Shown in pieces: positions 34,980-45,916 of a stretch of DNA of 64,000 bases. Origin of the DNA: Chrysopogon serrulatus (taxonomy: Eukaryota; Streptophyta; Magnoliopsida; Poales; Poaceae); contig JADLZL010005801.1 of assembly GCA_015844335.1 (NCBI GenBank), positions 1 to 64,000 on the forward strand. Direction: 5' to 3'. How positions within the stretch are numbered: position 1 is the stretch's first letter; every line of letters begins with the position of its first letter. The notes beneath the pieces were generated by a model, which saw only the letters and a program-made list of their open reading frames with translations, did no database searches and had not been told where the DNA came from. Position numbers and translations under genes: made by a program.

Positions 34980-36662
34980 TACCCATTGGTTTAACACTGG
35001 GACACTTGTCCATTTTTCTTCTTCTCCCTTTTCTTTTTTTTTCAAATATCTTTTTGCATAGATCATAGCACTCCTTTTTGGTATTGATGGGTTGTGGAGA
35101 GATAACAACAGGAACATGGAGCATTTATTGGGTGGCTATCCTAATGGAATATTTTTTATGTTCCCTTCCAGTGTAGGAGAAAAATATTTTTAGAATGGAT
35201 GTAGGTGGAATGGCATGTTGTTGCGCCTACTCCAGTATAGAGTAGTGCATATGGAGGTAGATCTTGATTCAAGAGCATGACAAATTTTTCACCAGGGTTA
35301 CAAAGGTTGACAAAACTCAATGCAAGACAAGTAGCGTGTATGTGGAAGTTTAACTAGCTTATCTCATCATGTTTGGCTCTGGTGGGAATGTAAGCTTTGT
35401 CATATAGGAACTCATCATGTTTTTACATTTTTCAAAAGATAAATCTCCAGAACTCTAGTGTCACTTAGAACAAGATAGATAGCAGCTCAGAATTTCTCAA
35501 TCTTATCAATCAGGTACCTAGACTTAGTTCAAGCATATGCAACCCATAAGTTTTAGGCTCAGAGCAAATTCTCATATCAAAACAGTTGGAGCTAAAACTT
35601 GAAAAACTTTTATCTAGACTCTAGGTATTTCAGAGGTGTTGTAACAGAGCAGCTTATCATTACTTCAAATCATCTCAAGAGCTTCCTTTTTATTGACTCT
35701 AGACAGACAAACATTTTTATTTGGTTTTTTATTTTTCAAAGACTTATACTATATAAGACTCTAAAGACTCTAAAAAGCATGGACCTTCATTTGCCCACAT
35801 ATTTTTAGTATTTTTAAGTTTTCTTATGATACTATGGTGAACCTTCATGTGCCCACATATTTTTGGTATTTTTTATTTTTTTGACTAACTCGATAATCGC
35901 CTAGGTACACTTACTTGGGTACCTAGGGGATGTCTTCCACCAAGCTGATTGTTGTCGTGGTTGAGCATTGAAGCTGTAAGCAGTCCTCTCAGTGGAGCTC
36001 ATGCTTGCAAGAGCTGGTGTAGCCGAGAACCTTCATCTCATCCAACCAAAAATTTGTTTCCTCCACACAGTGGTTAGTTGTGTGTAGGGAAGGTGTACTT
36101 CGAGTGCTGAAGATGATGATTCTTGGGTGGACTAGCTCTTAAAGTCATCCTGCAGCAAACATCTCACAAAACACCAAAACTCATGGAACGGATTAGGATA
36201 AGCAGTTAGTGGTTAGCCGTTTCGCGGACTGGTTGTTGTGAGAGGTTTTCAAAGGTTGTTACAGTGCATACAGTGCAGCAAGATGCTCAATAATTATTTT
36301 TAGATTTCTTTTTATCAAACAGAAAGGAAATATACATGCTAATTAATTTTTATTTTTAGGCCACCACAGTGAATACTCCTTTAGCTTGCACTGTAAAGAT
36401 GTCACATGGGGCTTTAAGGTTTTCCAAATATTTTTGTGATTTTCTATAAAGACAATGAAAACTAACTATGAATTAAAATGTAAGAAAGTAAATAGATAAC
36501 TACCATTGTTACCTTATGGCAAGGGTTTAGAGTTTAGAGTCCTCCGGACAAGACTTCTCATCGTCGTCACTCCTGGGGTGCTTCATCGGATCCCAAGGAT
36601 GGGGACCCTGACGCTGGACCTCTTGGTGATAATGACTCGGTTGAGGAGGTTACCTTTTCTTT
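34980..36662 (-). other. Non-coding 3' portion of element A
   Basis: Internal sequence of element A downstream of the protease-like domains. It is AT-rich with no recognisable domain; pol would be expected here in an autonomous relative. Confidence 0.6.
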
Positions 36663-37190
36663 TCATACCTTTGCAGGTCGTTGATGTTCCTTAGGTGCTG
36701 TAGATTCTTCTTTGATTGCCTCCTCCTCAACATTGCTCTTTTGAGAGCGATTCCTCCGGCGCTGACGTCTTCTCTTGGACAGGGTGAAAGCTACTAATCC
36801 AGGAGAGTTATAATCTTTAAATTTACAGCGTACCTTCTCTCCTGGGAATTGGAAGTGGACTTGGCCTGATCCGTTGTAGATGATGGTATTGGTGGTGCTG
36901 AGGAACGGCCTCCCAAGAATGATGGGTGTCTCATCTTCTTCTCCCATGTCTAATAACATAAAGTCGGTCGGGATGTAGTGAGTGTGGATTTTGACCATGA
37001 TGTCCCTCGCTACTCCCTCCAAAAATCTCGTCGTGTTGTCCGCCAGCTGTAGCTGCATATAGGTAGGGTACAGATGTGTATCGAATAATAAGTCATATAC
37101 CTTTTTAGACATAATGTTGATAGCTGATTCAGTGTCGCAGAAAGCGTTGTAGAAGGAGCACTGTCCAATAGTGCAGTCGATGGTCGGCAT
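36663..37190 (-). pseudogene. Second retropepsin-like aspartic protease domain, element A
   Basis: A 175-codon open frame with the arrangement of plant Gypsy retropepsins: a flap-side strand TIDCTIGQ, then CDTESAINIMSK at the place of the catalytic D-x-G-A-S motif, LQLADNTTRFLEGVARDIMVKI, TDFMLLDMG, and the diagnostic ILGRPFLSTTNTIIY. The usual Gly after Asp is replaced (DTESA), so catalysis is doubtful. The C-terminal tail is Arg/Lys-rich. It would normally process Gag. It lies downstream of a second, similar domain at 37266-37748. Confidence 0.8.
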
Positions 37191-37265
37191 GCCTGGATCT
37201 TATTTCTTAATTAGGAATGGTGAAGCTAAGAGGTGGTCATGCTTGTACTCAACAGCCTTGACTAC

Positions 37266-37748
37266 TTAGACTTGCTTTCTCACGTGCCTTCTACTCTTGT
37301 TCTTTCTCTTTCTATTTGAATTCTTCTTCTTGGCTTCTTCAGTTGTTGGCTTGATTGGAAAATAAGCTCCTCTTGGGTCTACAGGAGCTTCAAGGGTCTT
37401 GTTCTTGAAACTGAACTTCTCTTTATTACCCTTGATGGTGAAACAAATCTTAGCACTGTCCGTGTAGATGACAGTCTTTACAGTACTCAGGAATGGTCGG
37501 CCAAGAATGATTGGACTCTTAGGGTCTCTGCCGGTATCTAGGACTACAAAGTCTATAGGGACATATGATCTCCTGATTCGTATACACACGTCATCCAAGA
37601 TTCCTTCAGGGTGCTTAACCGTCTGGTCTGCAAGCTTAGGCATGATGTTGACACTGGCGTCTAGATCGCAGACAACTTCAGGAAAGTTATGCTGCCCAAT
37701 AGAGATGGGGATCACAGGTCTCCCTGGATCTCCTCTCTTGGGTGGCAT
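37266..37748 (-). pseudogene. First retropepsin-like domain, element A
   Basis: A 160-codon frame with IPISIGQHNFPEVVCDLDASVN (positions of the catalytic motif; family usually D-L-G-A-S), then LADQTVKHPEGILDDVCIRI, VPIDFVVLDTG, and the ILGRPFLSTVKTVIY signature. Compared with the downstream copy it lacks about 15 residues between the catalytic motif and LADQT. The tail is basic (RKRKNKSRRHVRK). It is in a different frame from gag. Confidence 0.8.
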
Positions 37749-37845
37749 GGACTCATCCTTCCATCCTGATTATGCTTCAACGTAGTAACCTGCATATACA
37801 TCAACAAGATTCACGGTCTTGGACTCTAGAGGTTGCCCTGGAATC

Positions 37846-39147
37846 TTACCCGTTGATCAATGGAACAGCGGCCGCCAGCTGAGCTAGTTGTTGTTCTATC
37901 ATTTTATTAAAGCTAAGCTGGTTCTTAACAGCAGAGGTAAAGCTATCCATTTTAGTATTTATATTTTCTAGCATTTTATCGTTGGATGCTACCTTCCTAG
38001 ATAAAGTCTCCATAATTTTATTTTGGTTGGAGATCACTTCTCTCAAAGACAATTGAGCATAGCTATTATAATTAGTGCCTTGAAAGTTACCTGAGAAATT
38101 ACCTTGGTAGTTGGGCCTTTGCTGATTCCATCCTTGATTTTGAGGATGATAATTGTTGTTGTTGTTGATGAAGTTCACATCCTCATGGGTCTCAGGGCAG
38201 CTGTTGCTTGAGTGTCCCATATTGCCACATACTTCACAAGTCATGCATGAATCATTAATACGCATGACGTCTTATTTCAGGCTGGCTTTATCTTCTAGCT
38301 TCTTCATGAGCAGATCTATCTTGGCAGACAACATGTCTACCTCCTTGAGCTGGTGCATTCCTCCACTCCTCTTGCAGGTTGTTTGGCGCTCTTCACTCCA
38401 ATCTTGATTGGAGGCCATCTTCTCCATAAGAGTAGTAGTTTGTGGTATGGTCAATGACATGAATGCACTTCCAGCAGCAGCATCAACGTTATTACGGGTG
38501 CTGTTGGTGAGCCCATGATAGAAAGTCTACATGAGAAGCCAATTCTCCATCCCATGATGAGGACATTCTGATATGTAGTCTTAAAAGTGTTTCCATGCCT
38601 CCGGGACTGACTTGTCATGTTGTTGCTGAAAACTTGAAATCTTCTCCCTTAGGGCACTTGTCTTACCCATAGAAAAGAACCTTGATAGAAAAGTTGTGGA
38701 GCACTTGTCCCAAGTTGTATGATTATATTTGTTGACGTAGAACCACTGCTTTGCCGTTCCCAATAGTGAGAATGGGAACAGACGCAGCAGAACGGTATCT
38801 CTTGGTACATCCTTCATCTTGAAAATGCTGCAAATCTCCAGAAAATGTTGGAGAAGAGCACCTGTATCTTCATGTGTTTTTCTACAGAACAAGTTGGCTT
38901 GCACCGTGGTGATAAGAGCTGGCTTGAGCTCGAATCCATTCTCCCCAACTTCGACGTTAGGTCCAGTGCGGATTTTGTTGGTGGTTGGAGCGGAGAACTC
39001 ATGTAGTGACTTATCAGCCATTTTCTCGAAAGTTGGTGCTAAGTTGCCTTCTTGTTGCTCTTCTTCTTCACTTATAGGAGCTTGCTCCTCCAAAGAACAA
39101 ACCTCAGCAGTGGGTGTCTTTGATGGAGATTCAAAGATATCCCTCAC
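37846..39147 (-). pseudogene. gag of element A, interrupted by stops
   Basis: One reading frame on the minus strand runs through three open blocks (39147-38581, 38460-38272, 38265-37846) separated by in-frame stops. The first contains the retrotransposon gag core, with FPFSLLGTAKQWFY and W-K-TTFLSRFF. The third has a CCHC zinc knuckle, CEVCGNMGHSSNSC, followed by an Asn/Gln-rich stretch and a coiled-coil-like C terminus. Gag forms the particle that packages element RNA. The stops and divergence indicate an inactive copy. Confidence 0.88.
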
Positions 39148-39360
39148 TTGCTAGAATTTTCTTCTTCGAAAAGAGTTTCTACGGATTTTCAACGTAGTTA
39201 TCCGGCGAGATCAAAACCACTCATTCATTACCCTGCATAAGATATCACAAAGATAGAAAGCACAAGGGTAAGCCTGCATTGAGTAGGAGTTTATGGTTTC
39301 CTCTATCTCATTAGTTTGTTAGGTCTATCGCTATTCCTTTTTATATTCGCCAATTGCCTT

Positions 39361-39377
39361 CCCCGGCAACGGCGCCA
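39361..39377 (-). other. Primer-binding site of element A (tRNA-Asp type)
   Basis: The plus strand reads CCCCGGCAACGGCGCCA, identical to the 3' end of plant tRNA-Asp(GUC) including CCA, as I recall that sequence. The minus strand (TGGCGCCGTTGCCGGGG) is therefore the primer site, eight bases from the LTR edge at 39386. Confidence 0.85.
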
Positions 39378-39385
39378 AAAATGCT

Positions 39386-40876
39386 TATTGACACCTCTTA
39401 ATGTTATCTCTAGCAACGGCGCTAAAAGTGCTTGTAGGTAGAGCAACGCTACTAGAATGCCAAGTTATCATCCCCAGCATAACACCAAGAGGTGTAGTAT
39501 TAAATCATGCCACCATTTAGAATATAGAAATAGTATCCGCAAGCACACAGATCAAATACCATTAAAGCATTTTACCCGGAGTATTACTAGGTTGTCATTT
39601 ATATTTTCCTAAAGGAAGGTCTACATGGCTCTCGTGTAAAGATAGTGTGATAACCTAGAGTGTAATGGATAGGTATAACCATGTCCTCACTACTCAATGT
39701 AGGGGTAAGTCACAAGATAAATAATAAAGATAAGTATATAATCATCAGCGTAAACAGATAGAGACTCCTAACTATATCATTAGGGTTACTAGCAGAACAT
39801 CAAGAGATATTCCTATGTTATTCCTAGCTACATGTCAATGCATATTATGATTAGTGCAGTACACCTAGTAGTCATAGCTAAGATTAGCATTACATCTATT
39901 CATAGTGGACATACTAGAAAAGTTTGAGAACATAGCACGCCCTTCCTTCGTACAAAAGCTCTACTGTGCCTATAAACGGAGTTTGGACTATATATGACTC
40001 AACAGGATTGTCACACCCGCGATCTACCAAGCCCGGCTTATAGGGTGCATTCACAGATAAACAACATATAAGCACCATGCTTACACAATGTTCACCACTC
40101 ACCCAACGATCAATTAGATGAGCGATATATGAACCTATGAATAAGTATAATGTCAATCTAGCTATACTAAGCATATAACCACAATAGACAAAGATCAATA
40201 TAACTATGAATATAAGTAGATAAGTATTCATCATTTCAATTGTAGCAATCATATAACTATACAATGATAGAGAACAAAGGTGAGAGGAGGTAAGACCTAT
40301 ACCAAATCTAAGCTCTTGATGGCTCCGGAATCCAAGCCTTCGATTGCCTCCCTCTAGTTCTAACTAGCTATCTAGGCCCTAGCTAAGGAGCTCTGATTAG
40401 GGTTTCTGGCTGACGATCGGACTTTCAAATGATGAATGAATGAATGTGCCTTCCCCTTGGGGGGTCCTGCCCTTCTTTTATAGCCCTGGGCGATGATCGT
40501 GAGCCATCGGATCAAACCGACTTTGACATGCGGCTGAGATTGACCTCCAAGGCGGTGGAGCGAACCGGGCGACGCGGGCCGCGAGTGGGGTCGAGGCCCG
40601 AGACCGGGCCGGTCGGCCGGGGGCCTCCGGCTCGGCGTGGTGCCTTCTCGTCTCTTCTAGAATGTTCTGCGTTGCCGCGGTGTCCGATTTCCGTTCTTTG
40701 TTTGATAAGCTCCACGGGTTTTGCGTCTTTTCCAGTTTACACTGCGAGAAAAAAGTGAAACACCAAAACTTCGTGGAATACATTAGTGTAACCCTATATC
40801 TATTTTGGTAATCGTATTTGCATCCTTTTTTCATGGCTAGTTGACGGTTGAATTCTTACAATAACGACCGTCAACA
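39386..40876 (-). repeat. 5' LTR of element A
   Basis: 1491 bp, aligned with 22876-24319. On the minus strand it starts TGTTGACGG. Its inner edge is mutated (TATTGACACC where the other copy has TGTTGACACC). Confidence 0.93.
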
Positions 40877-40881
40877 CTTTA

Positions 40882-41429
40882 GTATAAAGTTCTTGTTGTA
40901 CCTTTAAATTTTTGCTTTTCTATAATTAATTAAAATAATTCATAACTATAGTTTTAACAATTAGTTTTTTAAACTAAAGCATACCATATTATATTTTCAT
41001 TGTGTAGATCTACTAATCTGGAGTCTAAGAAAATTGGATTTTCTATTTTATGATTTTTTACGATTTATTATGATTTTTGAAATATTCAGCCAAAATAAAT
41101 AAAAAAAAAAAGACTAGCAAAAACTTTGTACTAAACCATACTATATTATATGTTCCTTTGTGTAGATCTACTCATCTGGAGTCCAACAAAATTAGATTTT
41201 TTTATGATTTTTCTATGATTTACTATAATTTTTGAAAGATTCAGCTGAAATAAATAAAAAAGAAAAAGACAAAACCGCTAGCACTATAGCAAAACCACTA
41301 TCCAAAAACCGTCCAGAGGGGTTATGTGTCCGGTTTTGAAAAAGTTGGGGGGTTATTTAGACCGTTTGAAAGGTTAGAGGGTGAAGTGGACCAGGTATAA
41401 TAGGAGAGAGGGTTATGTAGACTTTTTCC
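40882..41429 (+). mobile_element. Foldback element, right arm
   Basis: Inverted complement of 22412-22870. Landmarks in order are GTGTAGATCTACTAATCTGG, GTGTAGATCTACTCATCTGG, GCTAGCACTATAGCAAAACC, AAAACCGTCCAGAGGGG and GTGGACCAGGTATAATAGG, ending GGTTATGTAGACTTTTTCC. With the 18-kb LTR element removed, the two arms form one palindromic element of about 1 kb. Confidence 0.82.
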
Positions 41430-41812
41430 TAGTAAAATTTAAGGTTTTCCCTTAATTATATGAAGCTAATAAGTGCCTTGAGTATTATAGAAAATAAAAT
41501 TCATTTATATATACGCTTCTAACTAGGTCTACATTCGAATATCGTGTGAACCAAAGTATCACTGACAACTATATTTAGAGGGCTGCTTTTCTGTTTGAAG
41601 AAACCAAAAAAAAAAACATATTCTACTGAGGGATCTTTAGAAATGTAAAGGGTCATATTTATTATTATACCTCCTTAAGTTACTGAAATTGAATTTGATC
41701 TGGTAAAGGTCCCAAAATGTTCTCTTAATAAATTCAAATATCAATCTTTCAAAAATCGAGTTGACTAGCATCTTCTAGGTTTATATAGAATGAAATATCG
41801 CAATCAGAGCTA
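41430..41812. other. Intergenic DNA, no gene
   Basis: AT-rich, nothing recognised. Confidence 0.35.
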
Positions 41813-42055
41813 TGCCTTGTTCAGATCGAAAGTTTTTTTAACCGGAACTTCTGTAGCACTTTCATTTATATTTGACAAATATTGTCCAATCATGGTTCAA
41901 CTAGGCTCAAAAAGATTCATCTCGTGATTTACAACTAAACTGTGTAATTAGTTATTTTTTTACTTATATTTAATACTCCATGTATACGGATACAAATTAA
42001 TGTGATGGAGAGAAAATGGAAAAACTTGCAACTTGCGCACGAACTAAACGAGGCC
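41813..42055. mobile_element. MITE with GCCTTGTTCAG / CTAAACGAGGC ends
   Basis: The left end TGCCTTGTTCAGATCG and right end CGAACTAAACGAGGCC are imperfect inverted repeats. They are flanked by CTA at 41810-41812 and 42056-42058. The interior contains CTAAACTGTGTAATTAGTTA, typical of a very common grass MITE family with GGCCTTGTTTAG ends. No coding region. Confidence 0.72.
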
Positions 42056-42875
42056 CTAGATGCACACGTAGTATACGTCGTAAGCTCTCTGGGACCGTCA
42101 CGATACACATTGCACAACATGACGCACTGACCAATCAATATAATGGAGCTTCTCAACAGCGTCCGACGTGTACGAACTGCTCGGCGTCGCCGCCGCCGCC
42201 GCACGAATCGCGCAAACATCTCACGGCGAGCGGGCGAGGTAATTTTCATGAACGGTTATTATATTATTAATACTAGTTATTAGTACATGTCAAACTTACA
42301 TATAAAAACTCTAAACCCTAATGCATTTTACGCTGAAAAGTACAGTACGTCGCATCAGCCGTACCCATGGAATTCTCCGCTGACTTCCACGTAAATATAT
42401 ATGCACACGTACGTATACGTCGTCGTCGGTCGTCGAGTCCCCCGTCAGAACTCAGAACCCCTTTCGATCTCGGCCGTCGGCGTCGGAGCCGTCACCGGCC
42501 AACGCTCTACGCCAGGCTCCGACGAGATGTCGCCGTCTCCTCGTCGCCATCGGCACCAACCAACGGTGCAGAAGCAGCCAATTTTTCAGTTACCTTGCAC
42601 GCAGAAACGTAGCGAACTATGCGGCCCGGCACACTATATGCACAGTCGTCTTAGTGCAGGTACGCGCGTATCTGGCCATAGACGCGACGCCCCTCACGCC
42701 TATGCGGCAGCCAGCACACGGAGCGAAACTAGTGACGGACTAGCCAATGCTCTTGCGGCCGATCGACCGGACACGAACGGGAAAAATAATAAGACGGAAT
42801 TGGTCGTACATGAGCCACGCCTCAGCATGATACGGGGGACGGGCCCACACACCTGTGAGATACGATAAGAAAGGT
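42056..42875. other. GC-moderate intergenic DNA, no supported gene
   Basis: A 155-codon open frame (42401-42868) has no recognisable domain or splice context. I do not call it. Confidence 0.35.
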
Positions 42876-43255
42876 AGGCTACAAAGGAAATGTATCTACC
42901 GTGAAAATCCGTGCAAACCACTGTAAAAAAGTTGTATAAATTCACTAAAAAAATCACACATGTAGATGATATGATGATACACAACCTTGCAAAATATCTT
43001 GTCTAAACTCGATTTCGTTTATGAGATATAAAAATAACAAATTTCTACCAAATCATCTGGACAGCTTTCTGGCTTAAAATTTATTATTTTTATATCTCAC
43101 AAACGAAGTCGAGTTTCGACAAGATATTTTGCAAGGTTGTGTATCATTATATCATCTACATGTGTGATTTTTTGGTGAATTTAGACAACTTTTTTACCGT
43201 GGTTTGCACAGGTTTTTACGAAAAGTTAGTTTACACTAGATACGTTCCTGGCTAC
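42876..43255. mobile_element. Foldback MITE (long inverted repeat)
   Basis: About 170 bases at 42876-43045 (GATACACAACCTTGCAAAAT and CACACATGTAGATGATAT) reappear inverted at 43080-43255 (ATTTTGCAAGGTTGTGTATC and ATATCATCTACATGTGTG) around a spacer of about 35 bases. The right arm has a 16-base extra block near its outer end. The transcript would form a long hairpin. Confidence 0.88.
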
Positions 43256-43475
43256 AAAACTAATTACGTGAATAAAAATTAATTCAAATTTATTAGGACT
43301 AATTAGTTCATGATTATTTTTCCCATACAAATACTACAACAAACATATGCTAATTATAAATTAATTAGACTTAGTAGATTCGTTTCACGAATTAGTCATG
43401 ACTTATGCCAATAGTTTTGACATATCTAGACATCCAATTCAACCAGAACTAAACTTTAGCCAAAGAAAACTAGAA
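43256..43475. mobile_element. Degraded MITE
   Basis: Contains AAAACTAATTACGTGAATAA, TTCACGAATTAGTCATGA and CAGAACTAAACTTTAG, the characteristic interior and one end of the same family as 41813-42055. Confidence 0.55.
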
Positions 43476-44589
43476 TAACAAGTCTCCTTTTCAATCCCTT
43501 TTCCTTAATTTTTTTCAGATCCATCGAAATCCCATCTCAATCCCTCAAATGGAGGGACCTATTACGATTTTTTTCGCAATGACTATTTTTTTCCTCTGGT
43601 CTCTGAATTTGTAGGGTCCACAGCTAGAGTTGCTACCACCGTGCACAAGAGCCGCTGGCCACACTGTCGCAGTAGGTGAGCATGCGGCGAGCGACCGCCT
43701 ATGTCACCGTCACCGCACCAGGGGCAAACGAGCACACAGGGCACCGGATGCGCTCGTGCCTACTATTGTTGCCTCGCCACTAGCTACAGTTGTGCCACGC
43801 TGTCGTTGCATGGCCCACCTCCTATGTTGTCATCGTCGCGCCGAGGCAAGCGAGCACGCGGATGCGCTAGCGCCACCGTTGCCTATTGTTGTGTCGTGGC
43901 ACCGTCCCTTCAGCCATGGGAGAGAGGAAGGAGAGAGAACCATGAGAGAGAAAAGGGAAGGATCACTTCATGTGGGTCCCACATATAAGGATGTCTAGGG
44001 ATTGACCTTTTTTTTTCAATTTGCTAGCAACCTTCCCCCTAAAATTTAAATTAATGTTTTCTCAATCCCTTATAGGAACTTTTAAGGGAAAAGGGATATG
44101 ATTTTAGTCCATACCATCTGCTAAGGAAATATTACCTGATAGATGCCACCATCACACAAATGATTTTTTAGTAAGGGGGTATTTTTAGGACATGTTTGGA
44201 AGGGATTTTTCCTAGCTTCACAGAGCTATTTTCAAATTCTCCTACCAAAAAAGTGAGAAAAATAGCTTCTCCCTATATGTTGTTTTTCAGCTCCGTTCTC
44301 CCACATGCACAATTCTCAGGTGAAGCTGAAAATACTAGCTTATCATAGCTCTCTTTTATCTTCAGTAAAGTTACTTGCTAAAACCTTAGCCCCAAAAGTT
44401 ACTTCACTAGTGAAGTTGAGTTGTACAAAATGATAACTTGGTAGAGGCAAATCAATCAAAATCCATCTCTAAATATGTTCAGGAGTTATCCCACCTCTAT
44501 AAATGCCTCCACCTAGAGGCGGCTACACATAAGGATGTCTTTAAAAATCAATTCCTAGAGAAAAATGAATCTAGATATTTATAGAGACC
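43476..44589. other. Transposon-like ends around a GC-rich patch, no gene
   Basis: CTCCTTTTCAATCCCTTTTCC near 43482 and AAGGGAAAAGGGATATGATT near 44086 are inverted relatives and could bound an element enclosing GC-rich DNA (43620-43980). No target duplication was identified. Open frames inside lack domains. 44200-44450 resembles another degraded MITE. Confidence 0.35.
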
Positions 44590-44975
44590 GCTAGATTTAG
44601 AGCATCTCTAAAAATAGGTGCATCACGGTAAAATTCATAACCTATTTGAGAGAAGTCAGATGAAGATAAATTTTATATAAAGTTATATAACTTGAAGAGA
44701 TGTACAACTTTTTAGTTAATAACTATTTCATTTGAAATCATTTAAGTCCCATAAATTCTGTTTGAAGTTCTTACCTTTTAAAATTTAAATTTTTTTTTTT
44801 TTTCGAATGACTGAATAGATAAAACGACCAAAATCAAAGTTATAGATCTTAATATCTAAAACAATGTATTTGATAACCTATTCATTTGAAATAATTTATA
44901 GTCTCAAAATTTAGTTTTAAGATCCCATATTTTGAAATTCAAATATTGAAACGGCCTCGGATGGAGAAAAAACAA
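44590..44975. repeat. CACTA-derived interior repeat, copy 1
   Basis: Shares extended similarity with 56207-56555, in the same orientation: TCTAAAAATAGGTG, CTATTTCATTTGAAA-CATT and TGGAGAAA. It is also related, in reverse, to the CACTA interiors at 16940-17220 and 51230-51900 (TTTTCGAGATCTACAACTTT phrases). Confidence 0.65.
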
Positions 44976-44987
44976 AATACAGACATA

Positions 44988-45361
44988 CTTCCTCCATTCC
45001 AAAATATAAGATACTCCCTCTGTCCTAAAATATATGTCATTTTCGGTTTTCATGCCACAAGTTTGATTCGATTTATAGAAAATATTCGTGCAATATTTAT
45101 ATCTCTAAATTTATTTGTTCAAAAACTAGATTCAAAGATTTTTCCGATAACATTAATTATGGACTAATCGATAATATTGATTATTTATAAAAATTGCCGG
45201 GAAGCGAAAGCAACAGATATTTTGGGACGGAGAGAGTATTTTGTTTTTCTAGATAATGTAGCTTTTAGCATGCACTTAATCACATAGATATGTCTAAATA
45301 CATAGCAAAATTAACGTGTCTAAAAAATCTAAAACATCTTATAATTTAGAACGGATTTAAG
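44988..45361. mobile_element. Stowaway-like MITE interrupted by another MITE
   Basis: The left end CTTCCTCCATTCCAAAATAT and right end (reverse complement of CTTAAATCCGTTCTAAATTA) are imperfect inverted repeats with TA flanks (44986-44987, 45362-45363). The MITE at 45014-45236 is inserted 26 bases from the left edge. Confidence 0.7.
45014..45236. mobile_element. Nested Stowaway-like MITE
   Basis: Starts CTCCCTCTGTCCTAAAATAT and ends TATTTTGGGACGGAGAGAG, TA on both sides (45012-45013, 45237-45238). Same family as 7987-8236. Confidence 0.85.
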
Positions 45362-45682
45362 TAAATAGCAAATAACGTATCATCGAATCTTATAGCAGGA
45401 GGTATAATTTCTTGTTTCATTCTAGAATATATTCAGCAAAATAAGTTTCAAACCATTTTTTCATTCTATCGACAGATAGGAAAGAAAACAAGTTGGGAAT
45501 GTATTCGAAAGCACAATCTACTGTGTGCCCATCCACCTACGCCCCTTCCACTTCATTTCATCAGGATAATAAATAACTGAACAACGTACATTATTGATGG
45601 CATGGCACGATCGGACGGCTGCAAAGCGTGCCACCTCCCCCAAGCGTGTTAACAGCAACTGCCGCCGAGACGCCAGTCCGCT
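45362..45682. other. Upstream region of the TPP gene
   Basis: AT-rich until about 45590, then GC-rich toward the TATA box. No other feature recognised. Confidence 0.4.
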
Positions 45683-45691
45683 CTATATAAG
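45683..45691 (+). promoter_or_regulatory. TATA box of the TPP gene
   Basis: CTATATAAG lies about 225 bases upstream of the ATG at 45917. Transcription would start about 30 bases downstream, giving a GC- and C-rich 5' leader of roughly 200 bases. Confidence 0.7.
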
Positions 45692-45916
45692 GTACCGACA
45701 CTTCCGCCTCACTTCCTCGCACTCGCACCGCACCCAAGAAAACTGCCCGCCCGGCCGCTCCGCTCCCCACTCTCGGCCTACCCCGCGTCCGGCCTGTGTG
45801 TCCAAGTGTTGGCCTCTCGCCGTCTCGCGGGCGCAAGTCCTGGTGAGCTAGGCGCGTGTCCGTCCGTCCGTCCGTGTGCGCGCGCGGCCGCCGGCGCGGG
45901 CGTGCCGGCCACAGCC

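Larger units (their letters stand above)
22876..40876 (-). mobile_element. Non-autonomous Gypsy-type LTR retrotransposon (element A), minus orientation
   Basis: Two similar LTRs (22876-24319 and 39386-40876) bound the element, with a CTTTA duplication outside. On the minus strand the order is LTR, tRNA-Asp primer site, gag, two protease-like domains, 3' non-coding region, polypurine tract, LTR. The primer site, the GGCGCCGTTGCC motif and the CTTGGGGGAG polypurine tract match the Athila/Tat side of the plant Gypsy lineages. After removing three later insertions (24588-28911, 29225-30832, 30961-34974) about 5.1 kb of internal DNA remains. I see no reverse transcriptase, RNase H or integrase, so it must have depended on a partner. 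gag contains stops, so the element is inactive. Confidence 0.93.

Noticed and set aside
36506..36694. Possible reverse transcriptase remnant downstream of the protease domains in element A
   Set aside because: No RT motifs (such as the YxDD box) are visible in any frame between 34980 and 36662.
42401..42868. A 155-codon plus-strand open frame upstream of TPP
   Set aside because: No recognisable domain; composition follows the local GC content, and no splice or promoter signal supports it.
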